DNA from: CAG-791 sp045130475
GTDB taxonomy: Bacteria; Bacillota; Clostridia; Lachnospirales; Lachnospiraceae
Assembly (NCBI GenBank): GCA_045130475.1
Contig: JBGUPU010000059.1
Coordinates: 1-60,500 of the forward strand
Direction of reading: 5' to 3'
DNA length: 60,500 nucleotides
In this document: in pieces, positions 34,520 through 42,206 of the stretch
How positions within the stretch are numbered: position 1 is the first letter of the stretch
Layout of the letters: each line of letters begins with the position of its first letter
Made by a program: the position numbers and the translations under genes
Notes under the pieces: generated by a model
Seen by the model: only the letters and a program-made list of their open reading frames with translations
Database searches by the model: none
Told to the model about the DNA's origin: nothing

Positions 34520-34906
34520 GTTATCCTCCAGTAAAAAACAGTTGAAAACGGGTTTCGGACTGCTTCTCCGGCAAAAAATGACCTGGCAGAGGTGTCTGTG
34601 CCGCACGGGAAAAGGATTATAATCCGTGACCTTCGGTGCGTACGGCCTCTGCATAATTTTTACACTCAGAAGCAGGTATATAAAATATATCCTCAGCGCA
34701 GGCCTGCCTCTATGCAAAAAACGGGGATTGAAGCCCCCAAAATTGCGCTCCGGACGCAAAAAAACTCCTGTCTGCCGCTTGGGAAAGAAGCGGCAGACAG
34801 GAGGCGGATTGTCTTGTCCGGGACACCGGGCCGGCGGGAAGGCCGGGCCCGGGTAAATTTTCAAATCAAAAAACGGATGCTGTTGGATGCAAGCGCAGCC
34901 GGGGGA
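34520..34906. other. Spacer between deoD and the DUF6591-like gene
   Basis: No gene was seen. It holds the deoD terminator (34758-34803) and about 240 bases of AT-rich sequence that should carry the promoter of the DUF6591-like gene. A TATATTTTATATAC-type sequence near 34677-34690 is the best -10 region. Confidence 0.5.
34758..34803 (-). terminator. Terminator of deoD
   Basis: A 16-bp perfect stem (CTCCTGTCTGCCGCTT with AAGCGGCAGACAGGAG). Read leftward it is followed by seven Ts (plus-strand A run 34758-34764). Confidence 0.9.
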
Positions 34907-35671
34907 TCAGAGCTTTGAGGCGACGTCCAGGGCGACTTCCATCATGTTGGTGAATTTGTTCTGGCGTTCTTCGGGGGTCGTCGACTCGCCGGTGACCAGG
35001 GAGTCGGAAACAGTGAAGATTCCCAGCGCTTTGACATCCGCGTTGGGATTGACCAGGCTCTTTGCATCCTCGTCGGCACCCTCTGCAGCATAGGCGGCGC
35101 GAACGGCGTTGCAATAGAGGGCGTAGGTCTCCATTTCGACACCCAGACAGCCCATTTTTGCCCAGTCTTTCCAAAGAGGTTTCTCCTTGTAAAAAATATC
35201 CGTGGAGAAGATATTGCCTACGGCATAGGGAAAACCGTGCTTCTCGACCGAGAGGATCGCCTTGCGGAGCAGGTCGAAGGAAGCAATTGCCGAGAAGGTC
35301 CCGTGAAGACCGTACTGGTAGGCGTAGTTGGAATCTGTGCAGGCGCCCTGCGCGATAATAATGTCGCCGATCTTGACCTTTCGGATGATGGCGCCGCAGG
35401 AGCCGATACGGATCAGGTTTTTGACTCCGTACTCGTGGATCAGCTCATGGGTGTAAATGCCGATGGAGGGCATGCCCATACCGGTTCCCATGACGGAGAT
35501 TCTCTTACCGTTATAGAAGCCGGTGTAGCCGTGCATATTGCGGACGGAGTTGAACTGGACCGGTTCCTTGAGATAGGTCTCAGCAAGCGTCCTGGCGCGG
35601 AGCGGGTCTCCGGGAAGAAGGATGGTTTTGGCGATGTCTCCGGGGTTCGCGGTATTATGCGGTGTTGACAT
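34907..35671 (-). CDS. deoD: Purine-nucleoside phosphorylase DeoD
   Basis: A 254-residue PNP_UDP family enzyme of the bacterial hexameric type. Signature segments: LLPGDPLRAR (phosphate and nucleoside binding), GYTGFYNGKRISVMGTGMGMPS, IRIGSCGA, LGVEMETYALY (ribose-binding Glu-Met-Glu) and SDSLVTGE with the catalytic Asp. It cleaves purine (deoxy)nucleosides with phosphate. The ATG at 35669-35671 follows AAAGGAGGT. It stands alone, with its own promoter and terminator. Confidence 0.95.
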   Translation of the reverse strand: MSTPHNTANPGDIAKTILLPGDPLRARTLAETYLKEPVQFNSVRNMHGYTGFYNGKRISVMGTGMGMPSIGIYTHELIHEYGVKNLIRIGSCGAIIRKVKIGDIIIAQGACTDSNYAYQYGLHGTFSAIASFDLLRKAILSVEKHGFPYAVGNIFSTDIFYKEKPLWKDWAKMGCLGVEMETYALYCNAVRAAYAAEGADEDAKSLVNPNADVKALGIFTVSDSLVTGESTTPEERQNKFTNMMEVALDVASKL

Positions 35672-35798
35672 TCTTACCTCCTTTTCTGCAACGATGATCG
35701 CTGTATTATTCAGATATGTTTGCGGGTACTGTGTCACACGGATGCGCCCTTGGAAGGGGCGTGTACCGTTACGTATATATAAGACTAATATAAATTGT

Positions 35799-35807
35799 AT
35801 TATACCA
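35799..35807 (-). promoter_or_regulatory. Extended -10 promoter of deoD
   Basis: On the minus strand TGGTATAAT, a full match to TGnTATAAT. The predicted leader to the deoD start is about 120 nt. Confidence 0.55.
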
Positions 35808-35958
35808 TAGATTCGTGACCGGTAACGCTTGTCTTTTTAATTGCTTTGGATTACACTGATTCGCTGAAGAGACACATCAGCCCGAAGAAGTGTAAAAGCG
35901 TACGCAGACCTTTCGCGCGGGCTTTCGGAACAAATTGGCTGGGAGAGTGAAGACAGCA

Positions 35959-37224
35959 ATGGAAAAGAAAAACAGAAGCATATGGTTGATCACCGGTGTC
36001 CTGATCATGCTGGTGGCGGGTACGGTCTACACCTGGACCATCATTTCGAGGTCGATCGCGGCGACCTTCCCGGACTGGAGCGCGCAGACGCTGTCCATGA
36101 CTTTTACGATCACTATGATGGGATATGCGGCCGGAGGTATGGTGAGCGGAGTTCTCATGAAAAAGACCGGGCCCAAAGTCATTCTTGCCCTGGGTGCAGT
36201 GTTGTTCTCGGGAGGCATGCTGATCTCCTCCTTTGCGCAGACGCCGGGACTTTTGTATATAGGCTTCGGCGCCATGTGCGGTCTGGCCACGGGCCTCTGC
36301 TACAATTCGACTGTCAGCACGGTGTCCGCCTGGTTTCCGGATAAGCAGGGCGTCGCTTCCGGCACGCTGCTTGCGGGATTCGGAATGAGCAGTTTTATCG
36401 CGGGGAAGCTCTTTGCGGCCTTTGCCCCGGCGGACGGGAGCCGTCTGTGGGCCGTTGGTCTGCGTGTGCTCGCGGTCCTGGCCCTGGCAGTACTGCTTCT
36501 GGGAATCATCGTCATGCGTACACCCAAAGCCGGCGAAGCCGCTGCGGCGGCGGGCGGTTCGGGCAGCAATGCATCCGCGAAAAAGAAAGCAGTTCGGGAG
36601 CCGGCAAGCGATATTCCCACAACAGAGATGATCAAAAAGAGCACTTTCTGGCTCTTCTATATCTGGATCGCGCTTCTGACCGCTTCGGGACTCATGCTGG
36701 TTTCCCAGGCGAGCGGAATCGCGGCAGAGGTCGGGACGACTCTTTCCGGCAATACCATTGCGACAGCAGTCGGCATGATCTCCATTTTGAATGCTGTCGG
36801 ACGGATCTGCACAGGGACGGTCTATGACCGGTTCGGCTACCGGATCACCATGCTCATGGTCATGGTTTTCTTCGGTTTTTCCGCGGTGATGATGCTCTTC
36901 GCGATCAGGACAGGCATCTTTGCTCTGGTCGTGATCGGATTTGCTGCCGGCGGATTTGCTTACGGCGGAAACGCTTCCATCAGTCCGCCCATGATCGCGG
37001 ACTTTTACGGCAGGACCTGGTATGCCACAAACTTTGCCCTGATTCCGACCAACGCTTTGTTTACCTCCTTCGCGTCCGTCCTGGCGGGCAGGATTTATGA
37101 CCAGACACACTCCTACCTCTATCCTCTGCTTCTGCTGCTCGGCGCAATCGTGCTTTCAGTGCTGATCTCCTTTATGATCCGCAGGCCGGGAGAGGGTGAA
37201 AAGAGTCGGAAAGCGGGTGCTTAA
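35959..37224 (+). CDS. OFA-type major facilitator transporter
   Basis: A 421-residue, 12-helix MFS protein. The start (RSIWLITGVLIMLVAGTVYT) and the MKKTGPKVILALGAVLFSGG segment are typical of the oxalate/formate antiporter (OFA) subfamily of organic-anion transporters. A cytoplasmic Ala/Gly/Lys-rich loop separates the two six-helix halves. NASISPPMIADFYGR lies in the second half. The substrate is probably a small carboxylate but cannot be read from sequence. The ATG at 35959 has only GGGAGAG 12 bases upstream; a TTG at 35935 is a weaker choice. Confidence 0.85.
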   Translation: MEKKNRSIWLITGVLIMLVAGTVYTWTIISRSIAATFPDWSAQTLSMTFTITMMGYAAGGMVSGVLMKKTGPKVILALGAVLFSGGMLISSFAQTPGLLYIGFGAMCGLATGLCYNSTVSTVSAWFPDKQGVASGTLLAGFGMSSFIAGKLFAAFAPADGSRLWAVGLRVLAVLALAVLLLGIIVMRTPKAGEAAAAAGGSGSNASAKKKAVREPASDIPTTEMIKKSTFWLFYIWIALLTASGLMLVSQASGIAAEVGTTLSGNTIATAVGMISILNAVGRICTGTVYDRFGYRITMLMVMVFFGFSAVMMLFAIRTGIFALVVIGFAAGGFAYGGNASISPPMIADFYGRTWYATNFALIPTNALFTSFASVLAGRIYDQTHSYLYPLLLLLGAIVLSVLISFMIRRPGEGEKSRKAGA

Positions 37225-37290
37225 GGCCGCGGACAGATCTTTACCCGCATAGGACACGTCGATTGTGCCGCAGAGACATGGAGTCAAAAT

Positions 37291-37908
37291 ATGCAGGATC
37301 TTCAGGAAAAGCCCGACAGGAAATGGGACGAAAAATTAGGGATTATTACGGCGGGAACGGGAGAGGATTCCGATGATGGAGTTAATTTCCGCTATGAGCC
37401 GACTCCCTATGCGGTGCTGGAGCGCCTTGCCGGAAGCGGCCTGATCGGACCGGACAATATCCTGATCGATTACGGCTGCGGAAGAGGACGCTGTTCGCTG
37501 TTCCTGCATGCAAAAACAGGCTGCCGTGCGATCGGGATCGATCATAATCCCGTGCTGGTCGGAGAGGCGAAAGCCAACCAGGCGCGCATGAAAGCGGAGG
37601 TCACCTTCCGCAGGATGAGGGCACAGGACTACAGGGTGACAGAGGAGGATTCCTTTTATTTTTTCAACCCTTTCTCCGAGGTGATCCTGCAGGCGGTCCT
37701 GCAGGAGATCATCGGCTCCTGGTATGACAATCCCAGACAGATGTACTTGTTTTTTTACTATCCCAAAGATGAGGATGTTGCTCTTCTGTCCATGTATGAC
37801 GAGATCCTGTTTTACGATGAAATCGATTGCACAGATCTGTACGGAGGACAGGATGGCCGTGAGAGAATTCTGATTTACGAACTTCCTGCGCTGAGCAATG
37901 AGCTGTAA
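37291..37908 (+). CDS. Class I SAM-dependent methyltransferase
   Basis: A 205-residue protein. The SAM-binding motif is ILIDYGCGRGR, followed by the acidic GIDHNP strand end; SFYFFNPFSE is the catalytic-loop region. The size and the NPF motif recall small-molecule or RNA methyltransferases with an N-terminal RYEPTPY segment. The acceptor is unknown. It is 66 bp downstream of the MFS gene and is closed by a hairpin terminator at 37925. Confidence 0.75.
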   Translation: MQDLQEKPDRKWDEKLGIITAGTGEDSDDGVNFRYEPTPYAVLERLAGSGLIGPDNILIDYGCGRGRCSLFLHAKTGCRAIGIDHNPVLVGEAKANQARMKAEVTFRRMRAQDYRVTEEDSFYFFNPFSEVILQAVLQEIIGSWYDNPRQMYLFFYYPKDEDVALLSMYDEILFYDEIDCTDLYGGQDGRERILIYELPALSNEL

Positions 37909-37924
37909 GCAGCAAATTGAGTAT

Positions 37925-37964
37925 GAGCACTTACGAGAGCCGGTTCTTGTAGGTGCTCTTTTTT
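37925..37964 (+). terminator. Terminator of the MFS-methyltransferase pair
   Basis: GAGCACTTAC and GTAGGTGCTC (37925-37934, 37949-37958) form a 10-bp stem with one G-U pair, followed by six Ts. Confidence 0.85.
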
Positions 37965-37981
37965 GATCTGATGCGGCAGAT

Positions 37982-38000
37982 GCTGCCCTTATGGGCAACC
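37982..38000. repeat. GCTGCCCTTATGGGCA hairpin, copy 2
   Basis: The 16-base core is identical to 3059-3074. It lies just upstream of the copper-operon promoter, and its flanks can extend the pairing (TGCGG with CCGCA). Confidence 0.5.
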
Positions 38001-38012
38001 CGCAATTTGTTG

Positions 38013-38041
38013 TTGCAATATACCCCATGAGGGTATATAAT
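38013..38041 (+). promoter_or_regulatory. Copper-operon promoter with CsoR-type operator in the spacer
   Basis: TTGCAA (38013-38018), 17 bp, TATAAT (38036-38041). The spacer is almost filled by a 19-bp palindrome, TATACCC-N5-GGGTATA (38019-38037). Its AC-rich arms and G/C-run core resemble CsoR operators such as those controlling copZA in Gram-positives. A repressor bound here would block RNA polymerase, and Cu(I) binding to CsoR would release it. Confidence 0.8.
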
Positions 38042-38052
38042 CTGCTTGATAA

Positions 38053-38069
38053 ATACCTGCAGGGGGTAT
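38053..38069 (+). promoter_or_regulatory. Second CsoR-type operator
   Basis: ATACCTGCAGGGGGTAT has ATACC/GGTAT arms and the same G run. It lies just after the expected start of transcription, a further repression position. Confidence 0.65.
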
Positions 38070-38104
38070 CTGCAGGCTTTTCCAGTCGGTTATAGGAGAG
38101 CACT

Positions 38105-38812
38105 ATGAATCTGTTGCTGGCCAGCATTTTATTTTCTGCGATTGTTCTGATCTACTGGATCATTTTGGAGATGTTCACTGTCATGTTCCGCATTACCGGA
38201 CTGCCGGATGACAAGGCCCGCTTTCAGGTTCTTTCGATCCTGACGGGAGCCGGGTATACGACGAAGGAAAGCGAGAGCTTTGTATCTTCCAAAATGCGCC
38301 GCAAGCTCGCGCAGGTGACCATGCTGTTCGGCTATGTCTTCAATGTGTCGATCGTTTCTGCCCTGGTAAACGTCTTCTTCTCACTGAAAGAAGCGCAGGT
38401 TGATACCTTTTTTGTAGGTTTTGTCATGCCGCTTCTGATCGCCGCCCTTGTGATCCGTCTGATCCGTACTCGTTTTATACGGAAAAGGATCGACCGGGTT
38501 TTCAGCCGGATCGCGGGAAAGATCATGAAGCAGGACAAGGTCAACACGGTCCTTCTGATGGACTATATCGGAAATGACTCCATTGCAAATGTGATCCTCA
38601 GAAAAGTCCCGGAACCTCTTGTCGGCAAGACACTTGCGGAGAGCAGACTCAAGCAGGAGCACGGCATTCAGGTCCTGTTGGTTGAGCGGGACGAGATCAG
38701 GATTGAAAGGGCAAAAGCGGAAACGATCTTCAAGCCCGGTGACCGGCTGACGGTTTTCGGCACTTATAAGGAGATCAGCCAGGTTTTCCAGGCGGAGGAA
38801 CGCTTCTTCTAA
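38105..38812 (+). CDS. TrkA-C domain membrane protein, first gene of the copper operon
   Basis: A 235-residue protein. An N-terminal membrane helix (LLLASILFSAIVLIYWIILE), a soluble loop with LTGAGYTTKESESF and two more helices (about 80-120) precede a regulator-of-K+-conductance TrkA-C domain from about residue 160 (GNDSIANVILRKVPEPLVGKT, LVERDEIRIERAKAE, FKPGDRLTVFG). TrkA-C domains bind small ligands and gate or regulate transporters. The gene directly follows the CsoR-type promoter and precedes csoR by 88 bp, so copper control is predicted. Its role in copper handling is not known. Confidence 0.78.
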   Translation: MNLLLASILFSAIVLIYWIILEMFTVMFRITGLPDDKARFQVLSILTGAGYTTKESESFVSSKMRRKLAQVTMLFGYVFNVSIVSALVNVFFSLKEAQVDTFFVGFVMPLLIAALVIRLIRTRFIRKRIDRVFSRIAGKIMKQDKVNTVLLMDYIGNDSIANVILRKVPEPLVGKTLAESRLKQEHGIQVLLVERDEIRIERAKAETIFKPGDRLTVFGTYKEISQVFQAEERFF

Positions 38813-38900
38813 AGGGAAAGCTCCGCCGGGTTCAAGAGGGAACCGGAAGCCTGCATTCATGAGAAGGCATGTTCCGGAAGACAGAAAAGGAAGGTGTTTC

Positions 38901-39305
38901 ATGAGAGATCAGAAACAGGAGATTCTGAACAGTATTACAGAGCAGAAGACAGAGAGCGCTTTGTCTGCTGCGGAACAGGGAATGGATAGTAATCCGGAGT
39001 CTGACGCAGGGACCTGCTGCTGCGGGGAACGAAGAAAACTGCGCTCCGAGAAGGAATATAAGGATCTGATCAACCGTCTCAGCCGGATCGAGGGACAGAT
39101 CCGCGGGATCAAGGGAATGGTCGAGCGGGATGCCTACTGCATAGATATTCTCAACCAGGCATCTGCCGCGAGCAGTGCGCTTTCCAGTTTCTGCAAGGTC
39201 ATTCTTTCCAGCCACATACGCACCTGTGTGACCGAGGATGTCCGGGAAGGACATGAGGAAAAGGTGGACGAGCTGGTAAAAACCCTGCAGAAGATGATGC
39301 GGTGA
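38901..39305 (+). CDS. csoR: CsoR-type copper-sensing repressor
   Basis: A 134-residue protein with the all-helical CsoR/RcnR fold (LINRLSRIEGQIRGIKGMVE). The Cu(I) ligands are in place: Cys80, His105 and Cys109 have the spacing (+25, +29) of Cys36/His61/Cys65 in Mycobacterium tuberculosis CsoR. There is an extra N-terminal stretch of about 45 residues with a Cys triplet (GTCCCGE), which is not part of the core fold. The start at 38901 follows AGGAAGGTG. It lies 22 bp upstream of copA and probably binds the palindromes at 38019 and 38053. Confidence 0.92.
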   Translation: MRDQKQEILNSITEQKTESALSAAEQGMDSNPESDAGTCCCGERRKLRSEKEYKDLINRLSRIEGQIRGIKGMVERDAYCIDILNQASAASSALSSFCKVILSSHIRTCVTEDVREGHEEKVDELVKTLQKMMR

Positions 39306-39327
39306 AGTTTTTGGAAGAGGGAATAAC

Positions 39328-42021
39328 ATGGATCAATATACAGTCACAGGAATGAGCTGCGCGGCATGCCAGGCCCGCGTGGAAAAAGCAGTTTCCAAAC
39401 TGGACGGCGTGACCGGCTGCAATGTAAGCCTTCTCACAAACACCCTGGCGGTGGAGGGGGATGCTTCGCCTGAGGCCGTCATGCAGGCCGTGGAAAACGC
39501 GGGGTACGGTGCCTCTCCCAAGGGTACCGGAGAAGGCGCGGGAGCTGCGGGACGGCCAGCCGGGAGTCTTTCCGCAAAGCTGGCCGCGGAGGAGGACGCG
39601 CTGAAGGACCGGGAGACGCCGGTCCTGAAAAGACGCCTTTTGGCATCGCTGGGATTTTTGCTCGTGCTCATGTATTTTTCCATGGGGCACATGATGCTGG
39701 GATTCCCGCTTCCGGCCTTCTTCCACGATAATCATATCGCGATGGGACTTCTGCAGCTGCTGCTGGCAGGCATCGTCATGGTGATCAACCAGAAGTTTTT
39801 TATCAGCGGTTTCAAGAGCCTCTTTCACGGGGCCCCCAATATGGACACGCTGATCGCCCTTGGATCGGGTGCTGCCTTTGTCTACAGCACGGCCATGCTC
39901 TTCGCCATGACAAGGGCTCAGGTCGACGGAAATACAGCAGCGGTCTCGCAGTACATGATGGAATTTTACTTTGAGTCCGCGGCAATGATCCTGACCCTGA
40001 TCACCGTCGGCAAGATGCTTGAGGCCAGGTCCAAAGGCAGGACGACAGATGCGCTCAAAAGCCTGATGAAGCTTGCTCCGAAAACAGCGACCGTCGTCCG
40101 TGACGTGCAGGAGCAGGAGGTCGGCATCGATGATGTCAGAAAGGGCGATATCTTCGTGGTCCGCCCGGGCGAAAATATCCCCGTGGACGGCATTGTTCTG
40201 GAGGGGACGAGTGCGGTCAATGAGGCGGCGCTGACAGGTGAAAGTATTCCCGTGGATAAGAATCCCGGCGATGAGGTGTCCTCCGCGACCCTGAACCAGT
40301 CGGGCTTTCTGCGCTGTGAGGCGACCAGGGTCGGCGAGGACAGTACCCTTGCCCAGATTATTCAGATGGTCAGCGACGCGGCGGCCACCAAGGCGCCGAT
40401 TGCGAAGCTGGCGGATACGATCTCCGGCGTTTTCGTGCCGGCGGTCATCGCAATTGCCCTGCTTGTGACCTTTGTCTGGCTTGTGATCCTGCACAAGCCC
40501 ATCGGCTTTGCTCTGGCGCGGGGCATTTCCGTGCTGGTTGTCAGCTGCCCCTGTGCCCTGGGGCTTGCGACACCCGTTGCCATCATGGTAGGTAACGGCA
40601 TGGGCGCCAAAAACGGGATTCTCTATAAGACAGCGGAAGCCCTGCAGGAAACCGGCAATGTGCAGATCGTGGCCCTCGACAAGACCGGCACCATCACCAA
40701 AGGCGAGCCGGTGGTCACAGACATACTTCCCGCAGAGGGTGTGACAGAGGAGGAGCTCCTGCGCACGGCTGCGGCGCTGGAATCCCGCAGCGAACATCCC
40801 CTGGCAAAGGCCATCATCGTTTTTGCGCAGCAGAGAGGGGAACGGAATGAGGATCAGAATGCACAGGAAGTGAATCTTGGACAGGAGGAACCTGAGATAT
40901 CGGATTTCCGGGCACTTCCCGGAAACGGCCTGAGCGCAGTGGTCGACGGCCGGAAGACAGCGGGCGGGAACCTGTCCTTTATCACCGGTCAGATTTCCGG
41001 CATGCAGCAGGAGGCGGACACGATCCGCCAAACTGCTGAAAAGCTGGCTGAAGAGGGAAAAACACCTCTGTTTTTTGCCCGGGGCGGACAGTACCTGGGT
41101 ACGATCGCCGTCGCGGATACCATGAAGGAGGACAGCGCCCAGGCCATCGCGGAGCTGCGCGGAATGGGCATCCACGTGGTCATGCTGACCGGCGACAACC
41201 GCCGTACCGCCGAGGCCATCGGCCGCCAGGCAGGTGTCAATGAGGTCGTGGCCGGCGTCCTGCCTGCGGGCAAGGAGGAGGTCATCCGCCTGCTGCAGGA
41301 GAAGGGAAAGACCGCCATGGTCGGCGACGGCATCAACGATGCGCCCGCCCTGACCCGCGCGGACATCGGCATTGCCATCGGCGCCGGAACGGACGTCGCC
41401 ATAGATGCGGCGGATGTCGTGCTGATGAAGAGCCGGCTGACGGACGTCAGCGCCGCTGTGCGCCTGAGCCGGCAGACTTACAGGACCATCCTGTGGGGCC
41501 TCTTCTGGGCACTGATCTACAACTCCATCCTGATCCCTGTTGCCGCGGGCCTTCTGGTCCCGCTGGGTATTACTATGGATCCCATGTTCGGCGCGCTTGC
41601 CATGAGTCTCTCGAGCTTCTGCGTGGTCACCAATGCGCTCAGGCTCAACCTCATCCAGGTGCACAGCGCCGCAAAGGATACAGACAACTGGAAAAACCGC
41701 AAAAAGAATCCGCTCCCGCTTGACGCGGACGGAAAGCTCCTGGGAGAGTACAGCCGTCAGAAGGAACTGGAACAGCAAAGAGCGCTGGAAGCGCAGAGAA
41801 AGGAGAATATGATGACAAAGACAATGGAAATCAAAGGAATGATGTGCCCTCACTGCGAGGCAACTGTAAAGAAAGCCCTCGAGGCAGTCGCGGGAGTAAG
41901 CGGAGCGGAAGTCAGCCATGAGAAAGGCACTGCTGTTGTGTCTATGAACACCGAGGTTGCAGACGACGTTCTCAAAAAGGCTGTCGAAGAAAAGGACTAC
42001 GAGGTACTCGGTATCGCTTAA
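39328..42021 (+). CDS. copA: Copper-exporting P1B ATPase with C-terminal CopZ-like domain
   Basis: An 897-residue copper pump. The N-terminal heavy-metal domain has CAAC (Cys11, Cys14). Membrane helices, the actuator TGES, the metal-path CPC (Cys407, Cys409), the phosphorylated Asp451 in DKTGT, and GDGINDAP are all present. After the last helix a charged linker (about 780-827) leads to a second complete HMA domain with MCPHC (Cys840, Cys843). Most Gram-positive CopA proteins lack this and have a separate copZ gene. The in-frame junction carries its own ribosome site (see 41812). It exports Cu(I). Confidence 0.95.
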   Translation: MDQYTVTGMSCAACQARVEKAVSKLDGVTGCNVSLLTNTLAVEGDASPEAVMQAVENAGYGASPKGTGEGAGAAGRPAGSLSAKLAAEEDALKDRETPVLKRRLLASLGFLLVLMYFSMGHMMLGFPLPAFFHDNHIAMGLLQLLLAGIVMVINQKFFISGFKSLFHGAPNMDTLIALGSGAAFVYSTAMLFAMTRAQVDGNTAAVSQYMMEFYFESAAMILTLITVGKMLEARSKGRTTDALKSLMKLAPKTATVVRDVQEQEVGIDDVRKGDIFVVRPGENIPVDGIVLEGTSAVNEAALTGESIPVDKNPGDEVSSATLNQSGFLRCEATRVGEDSTLAQIIQMVSDAAATKAPIAKLADTISGVFVPAVIAIALLVTFVWLVILHKPIGFALARGISVLVVSCPCALGLATPVAIMVGNGMGAKNGILYKTAEALQETGNVQIVALDKTGTITKGEPVVTDILPAEGVTEEELLRTAAALESRSEHPLAKAIIVFAQQRGERNEDQNAQEVNLGQEEPEISDFRALPGNGLSAVVDGRKTAGGNLSFITGQISGMQQEADTIRQTAEKLAEEGKTPLFFARGGQYLGTIAVADTMKEDSAQAIAELRGMGIHVVMLTGDNRRTAEAIGRQAGVNEVVAGVLPAGKEEVIRLLQEKGKTAMVGDGINDAPALTRADIGIAIGAGTDVAIDAADVVLMKSRLTDVSAAVRLSRQTYRTILWGLFWALIYNSILIPVAAGLLVPLGITMDPMFGALAMSLSSFCVVTNALRLNLIQVHSAAKDTDNWKNRKKNPLPLDADGKLLGEYSRQKELEQQRALEAQRKENMMTKTMEIKGMMCPHCEATVKKALEAVAGVSGAEVSHEKGTAVVSMNTEVADDVLKKAVEEKDYEVLGIA
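41812..42021 (+). CDS. copZ: Predicted internal start producing a free CopZ-like chaperone
   Basis: Within and in frame with copA, AAAGGAG (41799-41805) lies six bases before ATG 41812 and three before the adjoining ATG 41809. Initiation at 41812 would give exactly 69 residues, beginning MTKTMEIKGMMCPHCEATV, which is a full CopZ-type heavy-metal chaperone of the usual length. Translation from this site is inferred from sequence only. If used, one mRNA yields both the pump with a fused domain and a soluble chaperone that hands Cu(I) to it. Confidence 0.55.
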   Translation: MTKTMEIKGMMCPHCEATVKKALEAVAGVSGAEVSHEKGTAVVSMNTEVADDVLKKAVEEKDYEVLGIA

Positions 42022-42144
42022 GACAGGCAGGGCAGAGGCGGTACGCAGGCTCAAAGAAGAATCATAATGGGAGACAGGAAACGGTCAATCGCTTCCTGTC
42101 TCCTTTTGTTTTCCTGCCGTGCATATACGAAAAATCCCATAGTC

Positions 42145-42153
42145 TGTTATAAT
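42145..42153 (+). promoter_or_regulatory. Extended -10 promoter of the phosphosugar mutase gene
   Basis: TGTTATAAT is a full match to TGnTATAAT. There is no clear -35. Confidence 0.55.
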
Positions 42154-42206
42154 GGTAGACAGGAACTGAGAGCCTTAAATCAGAAAAAACAGGAAAGGGG
42201 AAAGAT

